Below the pieces are notes generated by a model. It was not told the DNA's origin. It did not search any database and was given only the letters and a program-made list of their open reading frames with translations. This document shows, piece by piece, positions 41,465-50,053 of a stretch of 64,000 nt of DNA. Numbering within the stretch: position 1 is the stretch's first letter; each line of letters starts with the position of its first letter. Both the position numbers and the translations under genes were made by a program. Origin of the DNA: Pelagibius marinus (GTDB lineage Bacteria; Pseudomonadota; Alphaproteobacteria; Kiloniellales; Kiloniellaceae); the NCBI RefSeq assembly GCF_014925385.1, contig NZ_JACSDK010000014.1, forward strand, positions 62,001-126,000, given 5' to 3'.

Positions 41465-42988
41465 ATGTCAGCTGAAACGTCCGCTTCGGCGGCGATCATT
41501 GAAGCTGTAAACATCAGTAAGTCATTCGGCCCCGTGCCAGTCCTTTTCAGCGTGAGCATGGATGTACGTCCAGGCGAGGTCCATGCGCTCATCGGCGAAA
41601 ACGGTGCCGGCAAATCGACACTGATGAAGATCCTGTCCGGCTTTCACGAGCCGACCTCCGGTCAGATCAGGCTGGACGGTGAGGCAACCGATCTCCCTCC
41701 CAATGGAGCCGCCGAACAATACGGCGTCGTGCTCATCCACCAGGAGCTGAACCTGGCGGAGCAGATGACCGTTGAAGAAAACGTTTTTCTGGGGCGGGAG
41801 GTGACGGCGCGGGGCTTTCTGGACCGCGCGTCCATGCGGGCCACCGTTCAAGGATATCTGGATGAAATCGGTCTTGATATTTCGCCGAGCGACCGAATTT
41901 CCGATCTGACCATCGCGCAAAAGCAGATGGTGGAAATCGTCAAGGCGGTGAGCCGCAACGCGCGCCTTCTGATCTTGGATGAGCCGACAGCCGTTCTGAC
42001 CGAGGCGGAGACGGAGGTCTTTTTCCGTCAGGTCGAGAAACTGAAGGCGAACGGCGTCGCGATCGTTTTTGTCTCGCACAAGCTCGCCGAGGTGAAGGCA
42101 ATCGCCGACCGCGTCACTATTCTGCGCGACGGACAGTGGATCGACACGCGCCCCACGGAGGACCTGACGCCGGACACGATGGCGCAGATGATGGTGGGCC
42201 GGGAACTGTCCGATCTCTATCCCCCGCTCCATGAAGCCGATGTCGATGCCGAACCGGTACTGGAGGTCGATAACCTCTATGCCCCGGGTGTCGACAACGT
42301 CAGCTTTCTCCTGCGCAAGGGGGAGATCCTCGGATTTTCAGGCCTGATCGGCTCCGGTCGCACGGCCGTTTTCGAGGCGATCTGCGGACTCGCACCGATT
42401 GAAAGCGGAGAGATCAGGCTCTTTGGAAAACGCGTCGGTCTCATGACCGTTGCGGAGGCCCGGGACCTCGGACTCGCGTATCTGACCAAGGACCGCAAGG
42501 AAAAGGGACTGCTGCTGGACAAACAGATGCGGCCCAATCTGACTCTCTTCGCCCTGCCGAAGTTCGTGCGGAATTTCGCCATCGACCGCAAGGCCGAAGA
42601 ACGTGCGCTCGAACGCGCCGTGCGTCGCTTCGATGTGCGGGCACGCGACACCGCGATTACCGTCGATAAACTGTCAGGCGGGAATCAGCAGAAGCTGCTG
42701 CTGGCTAAGATCATGGAGTGCGACCCGAAGATCGTCGTCATCGATGAACCGACCCGCGGCATCGACGTCGGCACCAAGCAGCAGATCTACCACTTCATTG
42801 CAGCGCTTGCGGCCGAAGGCGTGTCCGTCGTCGTCATCTCGTCCGAGATGCCGGAGATTATCGGGATATGCCATCGCGTGGTGGTCATGCGTGAAGGTCA
42901 TATCACCGGGATTCTGTCCGGCGACCACATCAACGAGAACGAAATCATGCGTTACGCCGCCGGGCTGAAACGGGAGGAACTCCATTGA
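41465..42988 (+). CDS. Sugar ABC transporter ATP-binding protein (RbsA/MglA type)
   Basis: 507 residues with two ABC cassettes. The first has GENGAGKSTLMKILSGF (Walker A), ISDLTIAQKQMVEIVKA in place of the LSGGQ signature, and LLILDEPTAVL. The second has a degenerate Walker A (GLIGSGRTAVFEA), an intact LSGGNQQKLLLAK and IDEPTRGIDVG. This asymmetry is normal for CUT2 importers. The start at 41465 is preceded by GGAGGTGCAGCAAGG; the frame opens earlier inside the operators, which excludes the earlier start. It is the first gene of a six-gene sugar-uptake and oxidation locus. Confidence 0.95.
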   Translation: MSAETSASAAIIEAVNISKSFGPVPVLFSVSMDVRPGEVHALIGENGAGKSTLMKILSGFHEPTSGQIRLDGEATDLPPNGAAEQYGVVLIHQELNLAEQMTVEENVFLGREVTARGFLDRASMRATVQGYLDEIGLDISPSDRISDLTIAQKQMVEIVKAVSRNARLLILDEPTAVLTEAETEVFFRQVEKLKANGVAIVFVSHKLAEVKAIADRVTILRDGQWIDTRPTEDLTPDTMAQMMVGRELSDLYPPLHEADVDAEPVLEVDNLYAPGVDNVSFLLRKGEILGFSGLIGSGRTAVFEAICGLAPIESGEIRLFGKRVGLMTVAEARDLGLAYLTKDRKEKGLLLDKQMRPNLTLFALPKFVRNFAIDRKAEERALERAVRRFDVRARDTAITVDKLSGGNQQKLLLAKIMECDPKIVVIDEPTRGIDVGTKQQIYHFIAALAAEGVSVVVISSEMPEIIGICHRVVVMREGHITGILSGDHINENEIMRYAAGLKREELH

Positions 42989-44013
42989 CCATGATATCCG
43001 CTCCCGAACGACACGCGCGCAAGCCGTCAAGACGCTATGCGCTTGATCTGAAGACGCTCGGCCCGGCATTGGCGCTGCTGCTGCTCTGCGTGATCGGCTT
43101 CCTTCTGAACCCGGCTTTTGTGAGCGAGGGCAATCTGACCAACCTGCTGACACGATCGGCCTTTATCGGGATCATCGCGGTGGGCGCGACCTTCGTCATA
43201 ACAGCGGGGGGAATCGACCTGTCGGTAGGGTCCATGGCCGCCGCGATCTCCGGTGTGATGATCATCGTGATGAACAATGTGGTCGAAACCATCGGAACCG
43301 GCGTTGCGACGGTGTTGCTCGGCTGCGGGCTGGCGATCGTGCTGGGGATCGGCGCCGGGTGGATCAACGGAGCCCTGACGACGAAGGGGAAGATCGAAGC
43401 CTTCATCGTCACGCTCGGCACGATGGGGATATACCGGTCCCTGGTTACCTACTTCGCCGACGGCGGTACCCTGGCGCTGAACTTCGACATTCGCGGCACC
43501 TACCGCCCTGTCTACTATGACAGTTTCCTGGGGTTGCCGTTCCCGGTTTGGGTTTTCATCGGTGTTGCGATCTGCGGCTGGCTGCTGCTGAGCAGAACCG
43601 CGTTCGGCCGCTATTGCACGGCGATCGGATCGAATGAGTCGGTTGCCCGCTATTCGGCGATCAATGTCGATGCGGTCAAGACGCTGACTTATGTCATCCA
43701 GGGGCTTTGCGTCTCCTTCGCGACAATCATCTATGTGCCACGCCTGGGCTCGGCCTCGGCGTCGACGGGTGTGCTGTGGGAGCTGGAAGCGATTGCGGCC
43801 GTCATTATCGGCGGCACCGTCCTGAAAGGTGGCTACGGCCGGATCGGCGGCACCATCTTGGGGGCGCTGATCCTGACGACTATCGGCAACATCCTGAATT
43901 TCACCGACATGATCTCGAACTACCTGAATGGAACCATGCAGGGTCTGATCATTATCGTCGCGGTTCTGCTGCAGCGTAGCGACTGGAGGCTCGGCAAGAG
44001 CAGAAAGACCTAG
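42985..44013 (+). CDS. Sugar ABC transporter permease (RbsC type)
   Basis: About 340 residues with 8-10 transmembrane helices. The CUT2 signatures ATFVITAGGIDLSVGSMAA (about residue 70) and ALTTKGKIEAFIVTLGTMGIYRS are clear, as is the late GGTVLKGGYGRIGGTILGALIL. The start is either TTG 42985, 7 bases after GGAGG and overlapping the upstream stop, or ATG 42991. It forms the membrane channel with the ATPase encoded before it. Confidence 0.93.
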   Translation: MTMISAPERHARKPSRRYALDLKTLGPALALLLLCVIGFLLNPAFVSEGNLTNLLTRSAFIGIIAVGATFVITAGGIDLSVGSMAAAISGVMIIVMNNVVETIGTGVATVLLGCGLAIVLGIGAGWINGALTTKGKIEAFIVTLGTMGIYRSLVTYFADGGTLALNFDIRGTYRPVYYDSFLGLPFPVWVFIGVAICGWLLLSRTAFGRYCTAIGSNESVARYSAINVDAVKTLTYVIQGLCVSFATIIYVPRLGSASASTGVLWELEAIAAVIIGGTVLKGGYGRIGGTILGALILTTIGNILNFTDMISNYLNGTMQGLIIIVAVLLQRSDWRLGKSRKT

Positions 44014-44114
44014 GCAAGCAATACAGAAATAGGGACCCGTCCCCCAATTCCAAAAAACCGGCTCGCACCGGACGGGAGAGGTGCGCCCAAATGGCAGCAT
44101 CAGAGGAGGAAGCA

Positions 44115-45071
44115 ATGCTTATGAGGAAAGTCGTCGGGCTCGCCGCAATTGCCAGTGTCCTGGCATTTGCCGCCCCCGCAACGGCCCAGGAAAAGATCAA
44201 GATCGGCGTCAGCTACCCAACCCCAACCCATGCCTGGGCGGCCGGCATGAATTGGCATGCCGAGGTTGCTGAGAAGCGCCTTGAGGCCCTCTACCCGGAC
44301 GTTGATCTTATCTTGGTCAACTCTCCGGACCCAAGTGCGCAGGCCAGCGCACTGGAGGACCTTGTCGCCGTCCATCAGATCGACGCTTTGGTCGTGTTGC
44401 CCTTCGAGTCCGAACCGCTCACGGATCCGGTGTTGAACGTCAAGAAGTCCGGGGCCTGGATTACCGTGGTCGACCGGGGGCTCAGCCAGCCCGGCATCGA
44501 GGACCTCTATGTGGCCGGCAATAACCCCGAACTCGGCCGCGTCTCCGCCAAGTACATGAAAGGCCGGCTCAAAGACGGCGACAACATCGTCATTCTTCGC
44601 GGCATACCGACCGTGATCGACAACGAGCGTTTCGATGCATTCATGGAGGAGATTAAAGGCTCCGGAATCAACGTTCTGGATCATAAGCATGCCAACTGGA
44701 ACCGCGATGACGGATTTCAGGTGATGCAGGACTTCCTGTCCCGCTTCCCGGATATAGATGCGGTTTGGGCACAAGACGATGACATTGCGATCGGTGTCGT
44801 CGCGGCGCTCAAACAAGCCGGCCGCGACGGAAACGGCATGTTTGTCGTCGGCGGCGCCGGCATGAAGCAGATCATCAAGGGCATTATGGATGGTGACGAC
44901 CTCATCCCCATCGATGTGCTCTATCCGCCATCGATGATTGCGACCGCGATGGATGCGACTGTTGCCCATTTCAAGTCCAACGGCCCTATTGCCGGCCGCT
45001 ACATCCTGGGCGCGACGCTGATTACTCCGGAGAACGCGGAGTCCTATTATTTCGCGGAATCTCCCTTCTAA
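44115..45071 (+). CDS. Sugar ABC transporter substrate-binding protein (RbsB type)
   Basis: 318 residues. A signal peptide (LAAIASVLAFAAPATAQ, cleaved after ATA-Q) precedes a type I periplasmic binding fold (KIGVSYPTPTHAWAAGMNWHAE, VAGNNPELGRVSAKYM, VWAQDDDIAIGVVAALKQAG). Ligand contacts such as the D-D-D segment and N/R residues suggest an aldose or polyol, not resolved further. The start at 44115 follows AGAGGAGGA. A 100-bp gap to the permease could hold an mRNA-stabilising element. Confidence 0.94.
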   Translation: MLMRKVVGLAAIASVLAFAAPATAQEKIKIGVSYPTPTHAWAAGMNWHAEVAEKRLEALYPDVDLILVNSPDPSAQASALEDLVAVHQIDALVVLPFESEPLTDPVLNVKKSGAWITVVDRGLSQPGIEDLYVAGNNPELGRVSAKYMKGRLKDGDNIVILRGIPTVIDNERFDAFMEEIKGSGINVLDHKHANWNRDDGFQVMQDFLSRFPDIDAVWAQDDDIAIGVVAALKQAGRDGNGMFVVGGAGMKQIIKGIMDGDDLIPIDVLYPPSMIATAMDATVAHFKSNGPIAGRYILGATLITPENAESYYFAESPF

Positions 45072-45139
45072 GAGAGGGCGCGGGGGTGGAGCCCGCGATA
45101 CGCTCCACCCCCGTCTTTCACGCCAAAACGGGGACTAAG

Positions 45140-46195
45140 ATGAAAACCATCAAAGGACCGGGCCTGTTTCTCGCGCAGTTTGCGGGAGACGCATCGCCCT
45201 TCAATTCCTGGGAAAGCATCACGAAGTGGGCGGGGGAGTGCGGCTTTAAGGGCGTTCAAGTCCCCAGCTGGGATGAGCGTCTTATCGATCTGGCAAAGGC
45301 GGCCAGCTCCAGAACCTATTGCGACGAGCTGATCGGCATCGCGAGAGAGAACGGCGTTGAGATCACCGAGCTCTCAACACATCTTCAAGGTCAGTTGGTT
45401 GCTGTCCATCCCGCCTATGACGCCGCATTCGACGGTTTTGCAGCGCCTGACGTGCGCGGCGATCCGAAGGCACGCCAGTCCTGGGCCGTTGACCAACTGA
45501 AGCAGGCCCTGACGGCCAGCAGTAATCTCGGCATTTCAGCCCACGCAACCTTTTCCGGAGCGCTCGCCTGGCCCTTCGTCTACCCCTGGCCGCAACGGCC
45601 GGCGGGTTTGATCGAGGTCGCGTTCGACGAGCTTGCCAGCCGCTGGCGCCCGATCCTGGACTATGCCGACGAGATGGGGGTGGATGTCTGTTACGAGATC
45701 CACCCAGGCGAGGACCTCCATGACGGCGTTACATTCGAGATGTTTCTGGAGCGGGTGAACAACCACAGCCGCTGTAAGATGCTCTATGACCCGTCCCACT
45801 ATGTTCTGCAGTGTCTCGACTATCTCGACAATATCGACATCTACCGGGACCGGATCGGCATGTTCCATGTTAAGGATGCCGAGTTCAATCCGACAGGCAG
45901 GCAGGGCGTCTACGGCGGCTATCAGTCATGGGTCGACCGGGCGGGCCGGTTCCGATCTCTGGGCGATGGCCAGGTCGACTTCAGCGCGGTCTTTTCCAAA
46001 ATGGCGGCGAATGACTTCGACGGCTGGGCGGTTGTCGAATGGGAGTGCTGCCTGAAGCACCCGGAAGATGGGGCCCGGGAAGGCGCGCGGTTCGTCAAGG
46101 AACACATCATTCGCGTAACTGAAAAGGCATTCGACGATTTTGCAGGCGGTTCGACCGACGAGGGCGCCAACCGCAGAATGCTGGGTATCGGATAG
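45140..46195 (+). CDS. Sugar phosphate isomerase/epimerase (xylose-isomerase-like TIM barrel)
   Basis: 351 residues of the AP-endonuclease-2/xylose-isomerase-like family. Metal ligands are likely Glu in VCYEIHPGEDLHDG (about 195), Asp/His in MLYDPSHYVLQ, His in GMFHVKDAEF and Glu in AVVEWECCLKHPE. Family members isomerise or epimerise sugars or keto-inositols, often together with a Gfo/Idh/MocA dehydrogenase as here. Start at 45140 with GGGGA upstream; an earlier in-frame Met at 45086 is less likely. Confidence 0.9.
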   Translation: MKTIKGPGLFLAQFAGDASPFNSWESITKWAGECGFKGVQVPSWDERLIDLAKAASSRTYCDELIGIARENGVEITELSTHLQGQLVAVHPAYDAAFDGFAAPDVRGDPKARQSWAVDQLKQALTASSNLGISAHATFSGALAWPFVYPWPQRPAGLIEVAFDELASRWRPILDYADEMGVDVCYEIHPGEDLHDGVTFEMFLERVNNHSRCKMLYDPSHYVLQCLDYLDNIDIYRDRIGMFHVKDAEFNPTGRQGVYGGYQSWVDRAGRFRSLGDGQVDFSAVFSKMAANDFDGWAVVEWECCLKHPEDGAREGARFVKEHIIRVTEKAFDDFAGGSTDEGANRRMLGIG

Positions 46196-46205
46196 GAGCC
46201 GGGCG

Positions 46206-47357
46206 ATGGCGAACGAAGACAGCACTTTCCCCCGTCCGATCCGGCTTGGCATGGTCGGCGGCGGCAAGGACGCTTTCATCGGTGCTGTGCACCGGATCGC
46301 GGCGCGGCTTGACGGGCGCTATGAGCTGGTGGCCGGCGCCCTGTCGTCCACTCCCGGAAAAGCCTTGGAATCCGGACGGGTGCTGGGCCTCAAGGAGGAC
46401 CGAATCTACGGCTCGTTCGAGGCGATGGCCAAGCGGGAAGCCCGCCTCAAGGACGGCATAGAAGCCGTCGCGATCGTCACGCCAAACCATGTGCATTACC
46501 CGGCCGCGAAGGCTTTCCTGAAGCGCGGCGTCCACGTCATCTGCGACAAGCCGCTGACTTCGACGCTGGCGGATGCCAGGAAGCTCGCCAAGGCAGTGGA
46601 GACATCAGAGGCACTGTTTTTCCTGACGCACAACTACACCGGCTATCCGATGGTGCGCCAGGCCCGCGAGCTGGTGCGGAACGGTGATCTCGGCACGATC
46701 CGGGTGATCCAGGTGGAGTATCCGCAGGACTGGCTGACAGTCGAACAGCATAACAAGCAGGCGGAGTGGCGCACGGATCCGGCCCGTTCCGGTGCAGGCG
46801 GTTCCACCGGCGATATCGGAACCCACGCCTATAACCTGGCCTGCTTCGTTTCGGGGCTCGCATGCGAATGCCTCGCCGCGGATGTGCAATCCTTTGTTCC
46901 GGGCCGACTGGTCGATGACAATGCCCATGTCATGCTGCGCTTTGAGGGCGGTGCCAGGGGAATGCTCTGGTGTTCGCAAGTGGCTCCCGGAAACGAGAAC
47001 AATCTCAGGCTGCGGGTCTATGGCGACAAGGGAGGGTTGGAATGGCACCAGGAAAATCCGAACTACCTTCACGTCACGAAGTTCGGCCAGCCAGCTCACG
47101 TTGTCACCCGTGGCGGCGCCGGCATGTCGGAAGAGATTGCCCCAGCCACTCGCGTTCCTCCCGGCCACCCGGAAGGCTATCTGGAGGGCTTTGCCAATCT
47201 CTACAGGGAGGCGGCGGATGCGATCCGGGCGCACCAGGAGGGAAGAACCATCAGCACCCTCATCCCGGGTATCAGCGACGGAGTCGAGGGTGTGAAGTTC
47301 GTCGATGCCTGCGTGCGATCGTCGCACAAGAACAGCGCATGGGTCTCAATGAAGTGA
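46206..47357 (+). CDS. Gfo/Idh/MocA family NAD(P)-dependent oxidoreductase
   Basis: 383 residues. The Rossmann motif is [18 protein letters not shown] (about 14-31), followed by [18 protein letters not shown], the catalytic-site Lys in HVICDKPLT, and a [16 protein letters not shown] segment with the conserved D-x-G-x-H. It should oxidise or reduce a sugar hydroxyl, probably forming a 3-keto or 2-keto sugar for the TIM-barrel isomerase upstream. It is 10 bp after that gene, the last one in the operon. Confidence 0.93.
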   Translation: MANEDSTFPRPIRLGMVGGGKDAFIGAVHRIAARLDGRYELVAGALSSTPGKALESGRVLGLKEDRIYGSFEAMAKREARLKDGIEAVAIVTPNHVHYPAAKAFLKRGVHVICDKPLTSTLADARKLAKAVETSEALFFLTHNYTGYPMVRQARELVRNGDLGTIRVIQVEYPQDWLTVEQHNKQAEWRTDPARSGAGGSTGDIGTHAYNLACFVSGLACECLAADVQSFVPGRLVDDNAHVMLRFEGGARGMLWCSQVAPGNENNLRLRVYGDKGGLEWHQENPNYLHVTKFGQPAHVVTRGGAGMSEEIAPATRVPPGHPEGYLEGFANLYREAADAIRAHQEGRTISTLIPGISDGVEGVKFVDACVRSSHKNSAWVSMK

Positions 47358-47360
47358 GCT

Positions 47361-47378
47361 GCCCCAGTCGACTGGGGC
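47361..47378 (+). terminator. Palindrome after the sugar operon
   Basis: GCCCCAGTCGACTGGGGC is an 18-bp perfect palindrome starting 4 bases after the dehydrogenase stop. As RNA it would form a hairpin closed by a tight turn, but no U-tract follows, so it is a possible terminator or mRNA end rather than a certain one. Confidence 0.4.
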
Positions 47379-47891
47379 CAACCCGAACTGCGCCGCTTGC
47401 GCCCTCGGTTGTGCTGGTTCAGTGTCTGATCCTGGGGCTCAGTCACCTTACGGACCAGCGCGGCCCCTCCGGTGGCTGGCGGATCTTCGCGCGACGCTTT
47501 GGATGTGACCGCCACGCGCGCTACCCGATCCGCCAGGCGGAAGGCCCGGGGTGTATAGATCAAGTCCGGCGCGGGCCTACTGCCCGGTGACTACCGACCT
47601 AGAAGACGTAATGTTCCGAATGAGCCGACCGCTGCCTGGGCACGCCCTTGCCGGGCGCTACAAAGATTGCTACTAAACCCGCATCGAGAAAATCGATAAA
47701 ACATTGTTCTCTAATTAGTTTTTGGCTTTTATAGCAGTTCCCTTGGGGACGCCAGGAATTTTCCAGGAAATCGCGACTTCGGCGCCCTCAGGGCGTTTCA
47801 CTGCGTTCGGGTGGTGAGCCCGTCCGGTGGGGCCGTGCTATGTGCGTCCCTACCGGGCATCTTTTTTCCGCGATAAGAAGGCCGATCACCC
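47379..47891. other. Intergenic region at the right end of the sugar island
   Basis: About 510 bp without a supported gene. The part 47650-47760 is clearly AT-rich compared with both sides. A CGCCC-TCA-GGGCG hairpin followed by TTT lies at 47783-47795. The base composition shift suggests an insertion boundary; no IS end or integrase site is recognisable. Confidence 0.35.
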
Positions 47892-48326
47892 ATGTCCCTC
47901 CTCAGCGTTCTCCTGAACCTTCTCTGGATCCTCTTCGGCGGGCTGTGGATGGCGCTGGCCTGGGCAATTGCCGGGATCCTCATGGCGATCACCATCGTGG
48001 GCCTGCCCTGGGCGCGGGCGGCCTTCAATATCGCCGGCTACACGCTGCTGCCCTTCGGCCGTGTCGCGGTGTCGCGCGAAAGCGTCAGCGGTGAGGAAGA
48101 TCTCGGCACCGGCCCGCTCGGGACGCTGGGCAACCTCATCTGGCTGGTCCTGGCCGGCTGGTGGCTGGCGCTCGGCCACATCGTCACCGCCCTGGCCCTG
48201 GCAGTCACCATTATCGGCATCCCTTTCGCCTGGGCGCACCTGAAGCTGGTGCCGATCTCGCTCTGGCCGATCGGCAAGACCATCCTCGACCGCGACGCGG
48301 CCGAGCGGTTGCAGCAGGGGCGCTAG
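47892..48326 (+). CDS. yccF: YccF domain membrane protein
   Basis: 144 residues built from two repeated YccF units: LLNLLWILFGGLWMALAWAIAGILMAITIVGLPWARAAF and LGNLIWLVLAGWWLALGHIVTALALAVTIIGIPFAWAHLKL. Each carries the I-x-G-x-P-F/W-A motif. It is an inner-membrane protein of unknown activity. Its stop TAG shares the CTAG palindrome with the stop of the convergent sulfotransferase gene. Confidence 0.92.
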   Translation: MSLLSVLLNLLWILFGGLWMALAWAIAGILMAITIVGLPWARAAFNIAGYTLLPFGRVAVSRESVSGEEDLGTGPLGTLGNLIWLVLAGWWLALGHIVTALALAVTIIGIPFAWAHLKLVPISLWPIGKTILDRDAAERLQQGR

Positions 48327-49426
48327 GCGCCCGCTGCGGCCCTCAAGTTTGCTTCCACTTCCGCCGCTCTTTCCAGCAGCGCCGGGTCGGCGTCGCCGGC
48401 CGCCGCGCGCGCCGGCGGCGGGGCCTTGAAGAGACCGGCTGCGGCACCCAGTTCGCCGCCCGGATCGACGTCCAGGCGGGCGCAGAGGGCGGCCAGGGCG
48501 GCACGGCCGCCGGCGCAGGTATCTTCGTAGGATAGCAGGAGGATCCGGCTGGGGTTCCCGGCCTGCTGCTCGGCGATGTGCGCGAAGGCGGCGATCCAGT
48601 AGGCGAGCCAGTAGTCGAGGCCTTGCGGATCGCGGCCCTCCGTCAGTTCCGCCAGGCCGGGGAAGGCGATGGGCCGGTGCAGGGCGCCGAACTCGTAGTG
48701 GCCGATGTCGGCCATGTAGCGGCGCACGAAGGGCTGGTCCCGGTGCAGGGTCAGGAAGTTCTCGTGCTGGCGCAGCAGCGAGGCGGCGTGCTCCAGCGGC
48801 CGGCGGAAGGGCACGACGATCCTGGCGTCGGGAAACATCCGGGCGAGGAGGTCCAGGCGGGCGATGTTGCCGTTGTTCTTGGAGAGGTAGCGCCCGCTCT
48901 CTTCGCCGCTGCGGCTTTCCGGGGACCGGCGCAGGGCGACGATCTTCTTCAGGTGCTCGGCGAAGAAGGCGGCGGCCTCCTCCTTGCCGTCGCCCGCGCG
49001 CCACAGGGCGATGCCGTCGTCTTTGTACTTCTCCGGCCAGAAGGCGCGCCACAGCACTTCCTCGAAGGCCTCCGGGCTGTCGAAGCCGATCTCCATGCCG
49101 TCGCCGTGGGCGCGCTCGGCGAGCTCGGCGCGCTTGCGGAAGCCGCCGCTCAGCCGTGCCCAGACCAGGGGCGCCATGACGAAGGGCATGTCACGGTAGC
49201 AGTGGGTGGCGAAGGCGGGAAAGCGGTGCAGCACCTCCAGCAGCAGGGTGGTGCCGGCGCGCGGCAGGGAGGTGATGAAGACCGGGCGCTCCGCCGTCAC
49301 CTTGCGAAGGTCCGCCGCGTAGAGCCTGCTTTCCAGGTCCGCCGCCGTCAGCTGCAGCCCCGGCACGCCGAAGGCGAGCCGATGCAGGCAGCGGTCGAGG
49401 GCCGAGTAGTTCAGCTCGAAGCCCAT
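48323..49426 (-). CDS. Sulfotransferase family protein (PAPS-dependent)
   Basis: 367 residues. The 5'-phosphosulfate loop is FITSLPRAGTTLLLEVLHRFP (about 50-70), a P-R-A-G-T-T variant of the P-K-S/T-G-T motif. The 3'-phosphate site follows in ARIVVPFRRPLEHAASLLRQHE (about 195-216). It would transfer sulfate from PAPS to a sugar, lipid or small alcohol in the cytoplasm. CysD/CysNC 11 kb away provides PAPS. Its start overlaps the upstream 128-residue membrane protein gene by 16 bp, suggesting coupling. Confidence 0.9.
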   Translation of the reverse strand: MGFELNYSALDRCLHRLAFGVPGLQLTAADLESRLYAADLRKVTAERPVFITSLPRAGTTLLLEVLHRFPAFATHCYRDMPFVMAPLVWARLSGGFRKRAELAERAHGDGMEIGFDSPEAFEEVLWRAFWPEKYKDDGIALWRAGDGKEEAAAFFAEHLKKIVALRRSPESRSGEESGRYLSKNNGNIARLDLLARMFPDARIVVPFRRPLEHAASLLRQHENFLTLHRDQPFVRRYMADIGHYEFGALHRPIAFPGLAELTEGRDPQGLDYWLAYWIAAFAHIAEQQAGNPSRILLLSYEDTCAGGRAALAALCARLDVDPGGELGAAAGLFKAPPPARAAAGDADPALLERAAEVEANLRAAAGA

Positions 49427-49797
49427 AGCCGGTTCCAGAGGACATAGCCGGCCAGCAACACCAGGGAGACGACAAGAATCACGTCCCAGCGCGCCAGGAA
49501 CAGCAGTACCGTCTCGCTGGATGCCAGGCCCAGCGTGTCGGCGACCCAGATCGGCAGAAAAGAGGCGAAGAGAGCGAGGAGGCTGCGCGCCAGGATCGAG
49601 AAGAAGATCCCCAACAACTTCAGGGAGGCGCGCTGGACTTCCTTCTCCCGCGCGTCCTCGTCCAGCGCCGCGTCGCGCATCGCGGCAAGGGCGCCACGGG
49701 TCACGGCCAGCGCGGCGGCGGCCCTGCGCACAATGCCGAGCAGCCAGAACGCGCCGATGAAGGCGCAGATCGAGGCGAGGGCGACGGCGGGTGTCAT
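49411..49797 (-). CDS. Membrane protein of unknown function
   Basis: 128 residues with three hydrophobic segments (about 3-22, 62-85 and 100-122). A helix rich in Ala, Glu and Arg lies between the first two. It lies inside a run of small genes between the arylsulfotransferase-like protein and the sulfotransferase. Its ATG overlaps the upstream stop (TGATG), and its end overlaps the sulfotransferase start. No family is recognised; a membrane partner of the sulfotransferase is an inference from spacing. Confidence 0.65.
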   Translation of the reverse strand: MTPAVALASICAFIGAFWLLGIVRRAAAALAVTRGALAAMRDAALDEDAREKEVQRASLKLLGIFFSILARSLLALFASFLPIWVADTLGLASSETVLLFLARWDVILVVSLVLLAGYVLWNRLWASS

Positions 49798-50027
49798 CAG
49801 ACGGAGGGAGACTCGCGGTCTTCCTTCTCGGCGCGCATCTTGCGGCGCAGCCGCTTGATCGGATACCAGACGAAGCCCACGATCATCAGCGCGAGGGCGC
49901 CGAGCAGCGCCACCACCGTGCCGATCGCCGATATGCCGGCGCCGGGACCGATGTAGGCCTCAGCGGCCTGCGGGAGGGTGGCCAGTACGGCGGCCAGCAC
50001 CAGAGCATGAAAGGTTCCTCTAAGCAT
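49797..50027 (-). CDS. Small secreted/anchored protein with YIGPGAGIS motif
   Basis: 76 residues. A signal peptide (LVLAAVLATLPQAAEA) is followed by YIGPGAGISAIGT, a transmembrane helix (VVALLGALALMIVGFVWYP) and a basic tail (IKRLRRKMRAEKED). The A-Y-I-G-P-G-A-G pattern after a signal peptide recurs in small membrane proteins found near sulfotransferase and alkaline-phosphatase-type genes; the function is not known. It is between the arylsulfotransferase-like gene (26 bp upstream) and the 128-residue protein (TGATG overlap). Confidence 0.7.
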   Translation of the reverse strand: MLRGTFHALVLAAVLATLPQAAEAYIGPGAGISAIGTVVALLGALALMIVGFVWYPIKRLRRKMRAEKEDRESPSV

Positions 50028-50053
50028 GGGGATTTTCTCCTCAGGTAGTCGGC

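Noticed and set aside
47201-47563. Minus-strand frame at the end of the sugar island, possible transposase fragment
   Set aside because: No transposase motif or terminal inverted repeat was found; overlap with the dehydrogenase makes it a shadow.
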